Assembly: GCA_937860145.1 (NCBI GenBank)
Contig: CALMBF010000133.1
Coordinates: forward strand, 1-63,736
DNA from: an uncultured Geobacter sp.
Lineage (GTDB): Bacteria; Desulfobacterota; Desulfuromonadia; Geobacterales; DSM-12255
Length of the DNA stretch: 63,736 nucleotides
Reading direction: 5' to 3'
Of the stretch, positions 1 through 9,013 are shown piece by piece. A program made the position numbers and the translations under genes. How positions within the stretch are numbered: the stretch's first letter is position 1; each line of letters opens with the position of its first letter. The notes under the pieces were generated by a model, which was given only the letters and a program-made list of their open reading frames with translations, was not told the origin of the DNA and did not search any database.

Positions 1-53
1 GGGTGGGTCAAAAAACACGCCTATGGTGGGTCAAAATTCAATGCCGATTGACA
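1..53. mobile_element. IS21-like insertion sequence terminus (partial)
   Basis: Read on the minus strand from base 53, this segment begins TGTCAATCGGCATTG and contains two copies of the heptamer-like motif TTTTGACCCACC or TTTTTGACCCACC. Repeated internal motifs next to a TGT end are typical of IS21-family termini. A closely related sequence starts at 63685. Only the end lies in the window, so no transposase gene can be seen. The assignment to IS21 rests on memory of the end pattern and is not proven. Confidence 0.6.
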
Positions 54-195
54 CTGCCCAGGCTATTCCCCTCATTTATCCATAAATCTGCCTTGTTTTA
101 GTGCTAAAAAAAACATCGGTACGTGTGTAAAGCACAACAAAAACAGAATGTTACGTTTAATTGTAAGTCGTAACTGTTCTTTCGCAAAAAAATGT

Positions 196-225
196 TTGAC
201 AACTTTGGGGGGCTTGCGTTATAAA
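196..225 (+). promoter_or_regulatory. sigma70-type promoter upstream of the first gene series
   Basis: TTGACA at 196-201 is followed by an 18-base spacer and TATAAA at 220-225. Transcription would start near 232, about 40 bases before the first start codon. The closely spaced genes downstream to about 11476 could all be read from it. Confidence 0.6.
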
Positions 226-271
226 AAATATACCGAAAGTTTTTACTAAAAAGTTTAATACGGAGGTTGCA

Positions 272-595
272 ATGTGTTTCCGGCCTGTGACGGTAAAAAA
301 AAGAGAGGTTAAATGTGTCAAGTGTGAGCAGATGAATCCGTTGCCGCTTTCCGTTGAGTCGGCATTGTCGGAGATATGGGCTACCGAGAACGGCAAAGCG
401 ATCCTGGAAAAGCACTGTTCTGCCATGACGAATGACCCCCGTTTCAAGAGTGCCATGAATATGACCCTGAAGCAGGTCAGGCCCATGTCACAGGGTAAGA
501 TAACTCAGGAAATATACGATCTGGTTGCCAAGGAGCTGGATCAGCTGCCGAAGGCCGGGTGCAAAAATTGTGGAGAGGTTCTTCCGGCTGCATAA
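272..595 (+). CDS. small cysteine-containing protein, unknown function
   Basis: I do not recognise this 107-residue protein. It has a Cys pair near residues 15-18 (CVKC) and another near the C-terminus (CKNCGE), which together could bind a metal, plus a short helical middle. The start at 272 is supported by GGAGG five bases upstream and a good promoter at 196-225. It ends 12 bases before the metallo-beta-lactamase-fold gene, so it is probably the first gene of that operon. No signal peptide or membrane segment is evident. Confidence 0.6.
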   Translation: MCFRPVTVKKREVKCVKCEQMNPLPLSVESALSEIWATENGKAILEKHCSAMTNDPRFKSAMNMTLKQVRPMSQGKITQEIYDLVAKELDQLPKAGCKNCGEVLPAA

Positions 596-607
596 GGATT
601 ATAAGAA

Positions 608-1393
608 ATGGACTTGGTCTTTTTGGGTACAGGCGCTGGTAATGGAGTCCCCGCATTTTATTGCGACTGTCCGGTTTGTGTCGAGGTGCAAGGAGCAGAT
701 CGCCTGCGCCGGACAAGAAGTGCTGTTGCGATAACTGGTGCTGAGAATTACCTGATTGACGCACCGCCGGAGCTGTCGAGCCAACTCTTGCGGGAGAAGA
801 TCAGGCGGGTCGATCGACTGTTTCTCACCCATTACCATCATGACCATTGTGCCGGGCTGGGCGACCTGGAGATATATGCCCGCTTTTATCTTAAGCGGAA
901 ATTGCCGGCGGTGATGAGCAGGGAAACGCTGGACGATCTGGAAAAATCACACGGTTCGATGGAGCAATGGCTGGATGTTACCCTCATTGAGCCATCTCAT
1001 ACTCTGTCTTTCCAGGGGGTCGAAATTACCGGGCTGCCGGTTTCACATTCACCCGGGGCGCTGGGATACCTGATAAAGACTGAAAAGTGTCGGACAGCAT
1101 ATATCCCCGACACGGGGCCATTGCCTGAATCGTGCAGATCGTATCTCCGCGGAGTCGATAACCTGCTTCTTGATGCAACGTTTTACGGACAAAACATGTA
1201 TCCGCAGCAGCATCTCACCGTGCACGATGCGATAAGAACCGCACGGGAGCTGGGAGTCAAAAGGCTCTACCTGACGCATCTGTCCATGCATTACAGCGAG
1301 CCGGTGACAAGTGAAGCCCTTGAAGATGAGATCGCCCCATACGGTGACTCGGTAAATTTGGCCTACGACGGGCTCCGCATAAGATTGGCATAA
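608..1393 (+). CDS. PhnP-like metallo-beta-lactamase-fold hydrolase
   Basis: This 261-residue protein has the metal-binding motif THYHHDHC (HxHxDH) near residue 76 and later His/Asp ligands (PVSHSPG, IPDTGP, LTHLSMHY). These are typical of the PhnP/PqqB-like branch of the metallo-beta-lactamase fold. An N-terminal CDCPVC motif is shared with PhnP-type phosphodiesterases and probably binds a structural zinc. PhnP itself opens cyclic ribose phosphates, but no phn genes lie nearby. The neighbours are pterin oxidoreductases, so a phosphodiester or pterin-phosphate substrate is possible but unproven. It lies 27 bases before the oxidoreductase gene. Confidence 0.75.
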   Translation: MDLVFLGTGAGNGVPAFYCDCPVCVEVQGADRLRRTRSAVAITGAENYLIDAPPELSSQLLREKIRRVDRLFLTHYHHDHCAGLGDLEIYARFYLKRKLPAVMSRETLDDLEKSHGSMEQWLDVTLIEPSHTLSFQGVEITGLPVSHSPGALGYLIKTEKCRTAYIPDTGPLPESCRSYLRGVDNLLLDATFYGQNMYPQQHLTVHDAIRTARELGVKRLYLTHLSMHYSEPVTSEALEDEIAPYGDSVNLAYDGLRIRLA

Positions 1394-1420
1394 TCCTAAC
1401 AACGTCGAGAGGGTAGACGA

Positions 1421-3514
1421 ATGGCGGAACAAACGACACGTGATGTTATCAATGAGATCAGGGGAACAAAGACCGTCCCGGGTGTTTGCATGATATGCCC
1501 GTGGCACTGCCCCACGGAAAATTTTGTCAAGAATGACAGGATTGAGTACGTGCGTGGCAATGAGTATGCGGCCAATAAGACCACCAGGTGCGTCAAGGGC
1601 ATATCGAGCATTCATTCGAGCCGTGATGCCGACCGCCTGTTGTACCCGATGAAAAGAAACAGCTCGGGGGTCCACGAGCGTATCAGTTGGGATGATGCGC
1701 TGACCCAGATAGCGGAGCGGCTCAAAAAGATTAAGGATGAGTACGGTCCCGAATCTCTCTGCTCACTTTTCCACCTGGACTCCAACGAGATGTTCACGCA
1801 CCAGTTGCTGGGCCACCTCTACGGCTCACCCAATCTCTCCGGACACGGCGCCGCCTGTGACCAGGATCGACGGCTCGCTGCGATAGCGACGTTCGCCCAT
1901 CCTCTTCCGGTGAAGGATTATGCCAACAGCAGATTTGTCATGTTGTGGGGTGCTGACCCTTTCGGGCCGAATGAAGCCTTGCATGAAAACAGGGAACTTC
2001 TGGAAGCCATGAAAAAGGGGTGTCGCCTGGTGGTGGTGGATCCGAACCGGAGCCGCACGGCCGAGAAAGCCCATATCTGGCTCCCCATCAAGCCGGGTAC
2101 CGACGGGGCGCTTGCCCTGGCCATAGCGTATCGCATCGTAGAAACAGAAAGCTACGACAAGGCCTTCTGTGACGAATGGGTACATGGCTTGGACGAGTTT
2201 TCCCAGCATCTGCTGTCGAACGGTTATTCTCCGGAATGGGCGGCAGGTATCACCGGCATTTCGAAGGAAACGATCATAGCAGTTGCCGATGAGTTTGCAT
2301 CGACGAAGCCCGCTTTGATGGACGGTCTGAAGGGGCTCGTCAACTACACCACCGGCCTTGACGCGCTCCGGACCGTTTTTGCGCTCAACGTCATTACCGG
2401 CAACGTGGACGGTCCGGGCAACCTCATACTGAAAGAGATGTCGCCGCTCGGTTTCCCCCTCGAAATCCCCGAAGAGGCGGCGACGATCCCCAAAAAACCG
2501 CCTATCGCACACGCGATGGGCTATCCGATGGCCCCAGATCTGCCGACCCAGCTCCTGCCGAAGGCAGTTCTGGAGGGCGATCCCTATCCGGTGAAGGCCC
2601 TGTTTTTCCATGTCTGCAATCCGGCCATGAGCGATCCCAACACCCGTCTGTTTGAAAAGATGATGGGAGCAGTCGAACTGTCGGTGACCGTAGATATCTA
2701 TATGAGTGAAACGGCGCAGCTGTCTGAATTCGTGCTGCCTGAAGCTTCGACTTACGAGCGGGCCGAGGTGCGGGAAAGCATGTGGGCGGGGCCCCAGACG
2801 GTCATGGCGCAGCCGGCGATCGCGCCACTCGGAGAGTCTAGGCCTTACTACGAGATTATGAAGGGTCTTGCCGAGAAAATGGGTTACGGCGAGTACTTCC
2901 AATGGGACAGTTGGGAGGATTGGGCGCGCACCTGCACGGCCTATCTGCCGGTCTCTTATGAAGAGCTCAAGGAAAAAGGGGTCTGGGAAGGGGAGCTCCG
3001 CTATCACAAGTACAACACCGACGGCGTCCCGACCTCTACCGGGAAATTCGAGATCTATTCGACCATGTTCGAAGAGCTGGGATACCACCCGCTCCCGGTT
3101 TTCTCCGAGGAACACCGGGTGAAACCCGATGCCGATTACCCCTTCCAACTGGTCAATTGCAAGATGCAATACCATTGCGGAACCCACACCCAGAATAACC
3201 CGTACCTCATGGCCATTGCCGGAGAGAACTGGGTGGAGCTGAACAGCAAGGATGCCCGTCGACTGGGCATAGCCGACGGAGACATGGTGGAGATGGCATC
3301 TCCCCACGCTTCGGCAAGAATAACCGCCAGAATCAGCGAGGCTGTGCAACCCGGCGTGGTGCGGGTACCCCACGGCCATGGGTTCGGCCGCCGGTTCGGC
3401 AGCATTGCCAAAGGGAAGGGGACCCATGTCAACCCGCTGTTTGAAACCCGGGTCAATCCGATTTCCGCCGGCATCAGTTTTAACGAATGCAAGGTCAGCA
3501 TCAGAAAGGCATAG
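1421..3514 (+). CDS. molybdopterin/tungstopterin oxidoreductase, catalytic subunit (DMSO reductase superfamily)
   Basis: This 697-residue enzyme has an N-terminal [4Fe-4S] site (C23, C26, C30, C57), then the two large bis-pterin-binding domains (WGADP, VDPNRSRTAEKA, PGTDGALALA) and a C-terminal molydop-binding domain from about residue 575. C146, in the stretch GAACDQD, sits where the family carries its Mo/W ligand. There is no Tat signal, so it is probably cytoplasmic. The next two genes encode a four-cluster ferredoxin and an NarI-like membrane protein, giving a complete membrane-associated three-subunit oxidoreductase. The substrate cannot be read from sequence. It is closer to the acetylene hydratase/thiosulfate-reductase-like branch than to formate dehydrogenases. 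Confidence 0.88.
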   Translation: MAEQTTRDVINEIRGTKTVPGVCMICPWHCPTENFVKNDRIEYVRGNEYAANKTTRCVKGISSIHSSRDADRLLYPMKRNSSGVHERISWDDALTQIAERLKKIKDEYGPESLCSLFHLDSNEMFTHQLLGHLYGSPNLSGHGAACDQDRRLAAIATFAHPLPVKDYANSRFVMLWGADPFGPNEALHENRELLEAMKKGCRLVVVDPNRSRTAEKAHIWLPIKPGTDGALALAIAYRIVETESYDKAFCDEWVHGLDEFSQHLLSNGYSPEWAAGITGISKETIIAVADEFASTKPALMDGLKGLVNYTTGLDALRTVFALNVITGNVDGPGNLILKEMSPLGFPLEIPEEAATIPKKPPIAHAMGYPMAPDLPTQLLPKAVLEGDPYPVKALFFHVCNPAMSDPNTRLFEKMMGAVELSVTVDIYMSETAQLSEFVLPEASTYERAEVRESMWAGPQTVMAQPAIAPLGESRPYYEIMKGLAEKMGYGEYFQWDSWEDWARTCTAYLPVSYEELKEKGVWEGELRYHKYNTDGVPTSTGKFEIYSTMFEELGYHPLPVFSEEHRVKPDADYPFQLVNCKMQYHCGTHTQNNPYLMAIAGENWVELNSKDARRLGIADGDMVEMASPHASARITARISEAVQPGVVRVPHGHGFGRRFGSIAKGKGTHVNPLFETRVNPISAGISFNECKVSIRKA

Positions 3515-3522
3515 GTGGGGTC

Positions 3523-4053
3523 ATGTCCCAGTACGGATTCTATTTCGACAAGGAAAAGTGTGTTGGTTGCCGTGCCTGCGAGGTCGCCTGTCAGGTCTGG
3601 AACGACGCGGTGCAAACGGTGAAGTGGCGTAATGTCTCCTGTCTCGCGCGCGGGACCTACCCTGAATTGACGGGAGTCAATGCGTCACTTGCCTGCATGC
3701 ACTGTGCGGAATCTCCGTGCAAGAAGGCGTGTCCTCGTACCGCAATCAGCAAGAACGAGGATACCGGTGCGGTGACCGTCGACCAGTCCCGTTGCGTGGG
3801 GTGCATGCTCTGTCTGTGGGCCTGTCCCTTTGGCGCTCCCCAGTTGGGGGCAAAAGGACGGATGGAGAAATGCACCTTCTGCGAGGAGCGTCCCGTTGGC
3901 AAGATCAAAAGGGCATGTGAGGAAATCTGTCCCCAGCAGGCGATCGTGTCGGGGAGGATAGAGGATTTGATTCTCCACTCCAAGCAGGTGGCCGCGGAGC
4001 GGCTCTCCTGGGATAAGCGGATCGAGGTGATCCTGGGGCACGAGGAGGAGTAG
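3523..4053 (+). CDS. 4Fe-4S ferredoxin-type electron-transfer subunit (DmsB/NrfC-like)
   Basis: The 176-residue protein has four Cys groups: CVGCRACEVAC at residues 13-23, CMHCAESPCKKAC, CVGCMLCLWAC, and a C-terminal CTFCEERP...CEEIC. This is the DmsB/PhsB layout carrying four [4Fe-4S] clusters. It would pass electrons between the pterin subunit just upstream and the membrane subunit just downstream. The start at 3523 is chosen because AGGTGGGG lies directly before it and the stop of the previous gene is only nine bases away. An upstream in-frame start lies inside the preceding gene and has no ribosome site. Confidence 0.88.
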   Translation: MSQYGFYFDKEKCVGCRACEVACQVWNDAVQTVKWRNVSCLARGTYPELTGVNASLACMHCAESPCKKACPRTAISKNEDTGAVTVDQSRCVGCMLCLWACPFGAPQLGAKGRMEKCTFCEERPVGKIKRACEEICPQQAIVSGRIEDLILHSKQVAAERLSWDKRIEVILGHEEE

Positions 4054-4055
4054 CC

Positions 4056-4853
4056 ATGGATAAATTCACCTACTTCTGGTCCCTCATCATCGTTGCCGGA
4101 ACGATATTTCTCATCGGCGCCTATAAAAACGTCTTTCTGAAGATCTATTACATCGTTTGGGTTAACAGGCGACTGCAGGAAGAAAACGGTGCCATGGAGC
4201 CCGTCGTGACAATTCCGGAGCTTTCTACTGTCATCAGTGAAGCCGTGCTGCAGAACCGGATAAAAAACAGATCCACATTCCTCTGGTCCCGTCACTCCCT
4301 GATTTTTTTCGGCTTCATGGCGCTCTTCTTCTTTGACTGCGTTTACACAGTCTTCGGCCACTATCTGCACCACTATCTGCACTACGACTATTTCGTCAAC
4401 GGTCCTGGCCGGGCATTCCTGAAGTTCTGCATGGAGTTGAGCGGGGCCGTGCTGCTCCTGGGGTTAACGGCCGGCCTGATTCACCGGATCATATTTGCCG
4501 AGCAGGAACGCACCCTGATCGATGTCAAACTGATCATTTTACTCTGGGTGGTGACCCTGAGCGGCTTTCTGACCGAGGCGCTTCGCCTCGCAAATGAACC
4601 GAACGATCCTTTTATCGCCTATTCGTTTATTGGCGGCAACCTCGCCCCTGTCTTGCAGAATATGCATCTCGCCGGCAGTGAGGCAGCAACCGCTGTCTGG
4701 ATCTTTCACGCCACCGTTACCGTGGCATTCTTCGCCTACATCCCTTTCAGCAAGTTTGTGCATATTATCGTCGCTCCAATAGGCAGAAGCATTACCCAGA
4801 ACGGGAGTTACGGTCAGATGAAGCGGGAGCGGATAGCAGGGGGGTTACTGTAA
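4056..4853 (+). CDS. NarI/HdrE-like membrane b-type cytochrome subunit
   Basis: The 265-residue protein has about five or six hydrophobic helices and His residues placed in helices (WSRHSLIFF, VFGHYLHHYLH, GLIHRIIF, IFHATVTV, KFVHIIV), as in the nitrate reductase gamma / heterodisulfide reductase E family that binds b-haems and reacts with quinone. It starts two bases after the ferredoxin stop (GAGGAGTAGCCATG), so translation is probably coupled. It is the likely quinone-reactive anchor of the pterin enzyme complex. Haem ligands are inferred only from His placement. Confidence 0.82.
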   Translation: MDKFTYFWSLIIVAGTIFLIGAYKNVFLKIYYIVWVNRRLQEENGAMEPVVTIPELSTVISEAVLQNRIKNRSTFLWSRHSLIFFGFMALFFFDCVYTVFGHYLHHYLHYDYFVNGPGRAFLKFCMELSGAVLLLGLTAGLIHRIIFAEQERTLIDVKLIILLWVVTLSGFLTEALRLANEPNDPFIAYSFIGGNLAPVLQNMHLAGSEAATAVWIFHATVTVAFFAYIPFSKFVHIIVAPIGRSITQNGSYGQMKRERIAGGLL

Positions 4854-4855
4854 TT

Positions 4856-5089
4856 ATGCCAATCTCCATGAAGATCAAGACTGTCTATACAGCTGTCGTG
4901 ATACTGGTCCAGATCTACTTTGTATATGCGGCAACTCTCTTTGCAGGCGTGTCCATGTCTTGGGTGGTTTTGACCGCGGCACTGTCGGCCCTGGGTACGA
5001 TCTACTATGTATTTGTGCGGGCGAACAAAGATGAAGTGGGTGGTTACAACGCAGACTTTTCTCTGAATGAGAGGCGACGAGTGGAATGA
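4856..5089 (+). CDS. small two-helix membrane protein of the oxidoreductase operon
   Basis: The 77-residue protein has two hydrophobic segments (about residues 9-27 and 30-48), followed by a polar tail. It starts two bases after the cytochrome-subunit stop, and its own stop overlaps the start of the radical SAM gene (ATGA). It is not recognised as a named family. Position and size suggest an accessory subunit of the membrane complex. An alternative start four codons later (MKIK) is also possible. Confidence 0.65.
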   Translation: MPISMKIKTVYTAVVILVQIYFVYAATLFAGVSMSWVVLTAALSALGTIYYVFVRANKDEVGGYNADFSLNERRRVE

Positions 5090-6405
5090 CCATCGCTCAC
5101 CAGCACATAATCCGGAAAACGGAGAGTGTCTGCCCGACCTGTCTGGTTCGGCTGCCGGCGACCATCTATGAAACAGCCGGTGCCGAAGTCTACATGCACA
5201 AGGAATGTCCGGAGCATGGTGTCTTTGACGTCTATATCTGGCCTGATGCGAAACGGTATGCATGGTATGCCGGCATGGCTTTGCCGGCTGCGTCCCGCGC
5301 CCCCCAAACCGAGTCGGCGAATGGATGCCCCCATGATTGCGGACTCTGCCCGGGGCACGAAAGGAGCATTACCCTTCCGGAAGTAGAAGTGACCTGGCGC
5401 TGCAATATTTCCTGCCCGGTCTGTTTCATGTTCGATGGCGATATCCCGGCCGACCCCACGATGGAGGAGTTGCGCCACATGTTCGCGTCGATCCTTCGTT
5501 TCGATGGGCAAAACCTGCCCATCCAGATAACGGGTGGGGAACCTACCATTCGAGCAGACCTGCCGCAAATCATCGAGCTTGCCATTCAGACCGGATTCGA
5601 GGCTGTTGAACTGAATACCAACGGCCTGGTGATCGGCAGAGATATCGGTTATCTCAAAAAGCTGAAATGTGCCGGCTTAACAAATATTTACCTTCAATTT
5701 GACAGCTTGACCCCAGAAGCGACCGCCACACTCAGGGGGAGTGATCTCCTTGCCGCAAAGATGCAGGCCATCGAGAATTGCCGGGCTGAAAATATCCCCG
5801 TTATCCTTTCCGTTGCGATCGTGAAAGGAATTAATGATCAGGAATTGGGGGATCTCATCCGATTCTGTATGGCCAATCTGGATGTCATCAAGGGGCTGGC
5901 GCTGCAACCCGCCTTTGAATCCGGCAGGTTTGCCGTCACCAATGTGAAGCACCTTTCTGTGGCCGATGTTGCCGGCCTCATATCAGAACAGAGCGCCGGA
6001 CAAATCACCGTGGAAGATTTCTGGCCGGTAGGCAGCAGTCATCCCCTCTGTTATGGCTCTACAGTCCTCATCGGCAAGGGAGATGACTTCGAGCCATTTA
6101 CCCGCCAATTGGGAGAGGCCGAATACCGGACTCTCATCGATCGGCACAGCCCGCAAGGAGCCGCTTTTCAGGATGTCGTCAGCAGGCTGGCGGAAAACCC
6201 GGATTCAGTCAGCGGGCTGCCGATACTGATCATGGAATACATGGATGCCTGGACCATGGATCTGGAGAGAGCTCGGGGCTGCAACCTGGCAGTCACCGTT
6301 GCCGACGGCACCTCAATTCCGTTTTGTGTCTATCATCTGACGGACGGCAGTGGGAAGCGAGTCTATCCGCACGGGGGGAGGGGGCGCCATGACCGATGTG
6401 CGTAA
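5086..6405 (+). CDS. radical SAM protein of the MJ0619/Tes-like type
   Basis: The 439-residue protein begins with a Cys-rich region (C16, C19, C41 in CPEHG; then C81, C85, C88 in CPHDCGLCPGH). The radical SAM motif CNISCPVC (C106, C110, C113) follows, with the SAM-binding ITGGEPT. The N-terminal pattern CPTCL...PATIYE...ECPEHG matches the family of MJ0619, which methylates a pterin precursor, and of the archaeal lipid enzyme Tes. Lying between two pterin enzymes, a pterin or lipid substrate is tempting but is inference. Its C-terminus overlaps the next gene by 17 bases. Confidence 0.75.
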   Translation: MTIAHQHIIRKTESVCPTCLVRLPATIYETAGAEVYMHKECPEHGVFDVYIWPDAKRYAWYAGMALPAASRAPQTESANGCPHDCGLCPGHERSITLPEVEVTWRCNISCPVCFMFDGDIPADPTMEELRHMFASILRFDGQNLPIQITGGEPTIRADLPQIIELAIQTGFEAVELNTNGLVIGRDIGYLKKLKCAGLTNIYLQFDSLTPEATATLRGSDLLAAKMQAIENCRAENIPVILSVAIVKGINDQELGDLIRFCMANLDVIKGLALQPAFESGRFAVTNVKHLSVADVAGLISEQSAGQITVEDFWPVGSSHPLCYGSTVLIGKGDDFEPFTRQLGEAEYRTLIDRHSPQGAAFQDVVSRLAENPDSVSGLPILIMEYMDAWTMDLERARGCNLAVTVADGTSIPFCVYHLTDGSGKRVYPHGGRGRHDRCA

Positions 6406-8998
6406 GGCAAATTGCCAACTCTGCGGGTATTTCTGCGGTGCCACGGTGAAGATGGATGATGGTGGGAGCATTGCCCGGATCAAGCCGGACCCGGACCGCT
6501 ATCCCTATGACCCTGCGGTAATGGGCGGCTGCCGGCGCTTTATCGCTAACAAGGAGATTCTGGATCACCCGGGTCGGATCAATTACCCTCTGAAACGGGT
6601 CGGCAACAAGGGGAGCGGAGATTGGCAGCGGATATCCTGGGACCAGGCCCTGACGGAGATCGCCGAGCGTCTCCATGACCTCAAAGCCAGATTCAACGCC
6701 GAGTCTCTGGCAACATGCATCAGCGCCCCCCACACCATCTACTGGCCCATGCACCGGTTCCTCAACCTCTGGGGCTCTCCCAACAACATCGGCATGGGCA
6801 TTGTCTGCTGGAATCCCCGTATCTGGGTTAACAGTCTTACCTGCGGCTGGCCCGTTGACGACGAACTGAATCCCGAGGTTACCCAGTGCGTGATCCTCTG
6901 GGGGATTAATCCCGCCGAGTCGGACCGGTCGCTGTTCTGGAAAAACCTGAATGTCTATGCACGACAGGGAGGGACGATCATTGTCATTGATCCACGTCGG
7001 ACCGAGACGGCCGGTTTAACTGACAAATGGGTTTCCCTCAGGCCGGGGACTGACGGTGCCCTGGCCCTTGGTATGCTCAACGTCATTCTGGGCGAAAAGC
7101 TCTATGACAAGCAATTTGTCGCAAACTGGTGTTCAGGGTTTGATGAACTCCGTGAAAGGGTGAAGGGATATTCACCGGCAAAGGTAGCCGCAATAACCGG
7201 CATTCCGGCACAGCGGATTACAGAAATAGCCAGGTTGTACGCCACTGCGAAGCCCGCCTCAATCTTTACCGGTCTGGGCATTGACCAGAGCGGGTTCAAC
7301 TGCACCCAGGCGCTCCGTTCCATTGCCTGCCTCCGGGCAGTGACCGGCAATATCGATATCCCGGGCGGATCGCTCTTGAACGATCGTTCAGACTTCATTC
7401 CCGAAGTGGAACTGGAGTTGAACCATATGCTGTCCGACGAACAGAAGTCAAAGAAACTGGGAGCCGGTCTCTTCCCGCTGCAGCGGCATGACGGCTATGA
7501 AAAAATGCTGCTCTTCACCATGCGCCATGGCAAGCAGCTTCCTGCTCGGTATATGACATCCACCCATCCGCACCTTGCCTGGCAGGCAATGATAACCGGA
7601 AAACCGTACCCAATCCGAGCCCTTGTCTGCATGGCAAGTAATCCGCTCCTGTGCCAGGCGGATACGAAACAGGTCTACCAGGCGCTTAAGAGCCTGGACC
7701 TGCTGGTCACCCTGGAAAAGTTCATGACTCCCACCGCGATGCTGGCCGATTACGTTCTGCCAGTCACGGGTGGGTTCGAGCAGTCCGTCGTGCAGATGAA
7801 CGGCGGCGTTGCCAATATCCTGTATGGCGGCGGACCCGCAATCGAGCCGCTGTATGAGCGGCGATCGGATTTCGACTTCTGGCTGGATCTGGGCAAGCGC
7901 TGCGGGCAGGAGTGTTACTGGCCGTGGGACTCCCTTGAAGATGCCATGGACGATGTGCTCTCCCCTACCGGTATCTCCTGGGGCGAGTTCTGCGAGGCGG
8001 GTCTCTATGCACCGGAACCCGTTTACATGAAATACCTGGAGAAAGGCTTCGCCACTCCGAGCGGGAAAGTGGAGCTGTATTCCCTCCTTCTGGAAGAAGC
8101 GGGGCATGATCCATTGCCCGCTTACAGCGAGACGCCTCACGCCGGGAGCGGCGGTGATCTTCTCCTGATTACCGGGGTCCGGAAGCAGCCCTACTATTCG
8201 TCCGAGTTCCGGCAGGTGGAGAGTCTGCGCCGCCGGCATCCCCATCCCTGTGCGGAGATGTCCGCCGATACTGCGCGGTCTCTGGGACTTAAGGCCGGGG
8301 ACAGTGTCTGGATTGAAACAGCGCAGGGTCGCATCAGGCATCAGCTGGCAATAGTCGATATGTATCCGGATGTGGTGAGCGTGGAACTCGGCTGGTGGTA
8401 TCCGGAAAGGCCGGCCGCCGAACCGGATTTGGGGGGGATGTGGGAGGCCAATGCCAATGTCCTGACCTCGGCGGACGTTGAGCAGTGCGACCCGATCCTC
8501 GGGCAGTGGAGTTTTCGTTCCATTCCCTGCCGGGTTTATAAATCACTCGATCTTGCCAGGGCAGAAGTCCGCCAGGCAACAGAATCAGACAGTGCCCTGC
8601 TGGCCTCACTGCTTTATGAGAACCAGATGGACTGCTCCGCGGTTCCCGTCGAAGAATTCACCCTGCTGACCCTTGAATCAGAGATATTGGCGACGGTTCG
8701 TCTCGAGGAGTCCTTCGGAAAACTGATGGTTCGTCCGATAGTGGTTGCCCAAAAATACCGTGGTCAGGGCATCGGAAGATACCTGTTAGAGCGGGTAATG
8801 CCGAAGGATAAGACTGTTTTGCTGGTTGCAAGGGGTGATGTGGTTGATTTTTACTCGCGGATTGGTTTTTCAAAAAGCTCATGGGATATCGTTCCGGATC
8901 ATCAAATTGAAGAGTGCGTTAACTGTCCGGATAAGGAGCAGTGTGATCCTCAACCGATGGTCAAAGAACAAACAGCAGAAACAACTCAGAACCAATAA
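6389..8998 (+). CDS. acetylene-hydratase-like Mo/W pterin enzyme fused to a C-terminal GNAT domain
   Basis: The 869-residue protein has a [4Fe-4S] site at C9, C12, C16 and C48 and a probable metal ligand C140 (GIVCWNPRIW), numbering very near that of Pelobacter acetylene hydratase. The pterin domains and molydop-binding domain end near residue 715. The catalytic Asp that follows the second Cys in acetylene hydratase is Gly13 here, so that reaction is doubtful. Residues about 722-835 form a GNAT acetyltransferase domain (acetyl-CoA loop QKYRGQGIGRYLL; FYSRIGF), followed by a Cys cluster ECVNCPDKEQC. The start at 6389 follows a GGGGGGAGGGGG stretch; an upstream in-frame start has worse support. 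The fusion is unusual. Confidence 0.85.
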   Translation: MTDVRKANCQLCGYFCGATVKMDDGGSIARIKPDPDRYPYDPAVMGGCRRFIANKEILDHPGRINYPLKRVGNKGSGDWQRISWDQALTEIAERLHDLKARFNAESLATCISAPHTIYWPMHRFLNLWGSPNNIGMGIVCWNPRIWVNSLTCGWPVDDELNPEVTQCVILWGINPAESDRSLFWKNLNVYARQGGTIIVIDPRRTETAGLTDKWVSLRPGTDGALALGMLNVILGEKLYDKQFVANWCSGFDELRERVKGYSPAKVAAITGIPAQRITEIARLYATAKPASIFTGLGIDQSGFNCTQALRSIACLRAVTGNIDIPGGSLLNDRSDFIPEVELELNHMLSDEQKSKKLGAGLFPLQRHDGYEKMLLFTMRHGKQLPARYMTSTHPHLAWQAMITGKPYPIRALVCMASNPLLCQADTKQVYQALKSLDLLVTLEKFMTPTAMLADYVLPVTGGFEQSVVQMNGGVANILYGGGPAIEPLYERRSDFDFWLDLGKRCGQECYWPWDSLEDAMDDVLSPTGISWGEFCEAGLYAPEPVYMKYLEKGFATPSGKVELYSLLLEEAGHDPLPAYSETPHAGSGGDLLLITGVRKQPYYSSEFRQVESLRRRHPHPCAEMSADTARSLGLKAGDSVWIETAQGRIRHQLAIVDMYPDVVSVELGWWYPERPAAEPDLGGMWEANANVLTSADVEQCDPILGQWSFRSIPCRVYKSLDLARAEVRQATESDSALLASLLYENQMDCSAVPVEEFTLLTLESEILATVRLEESFGKLMVRPIVVAQKYRGQGIGRYLLERVMPKDKTVLLVARGDVVDFYSRIGFSKSSWDIVPDHQIEECVNCPDKEQCDPQPMVKEQTAETTQNQ

Positions 8999-9013
8999 AA
9001 GGAGAATAAATAA

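Noticed and set aside
1826-3427. A 533-codon open frame antisense to the first pterin oxidoreductase
   Set aside because: The plus-strand protein has complete family motifs; the antisense frame has none and is a by-product of high-GC codon bias.
6389-8998. Calling the enzyme a true acetylene hydratase
   Set aside because: The residue after the second cluster Cys is Gly, not the catalytic Asp, and a GNAT tail is present.
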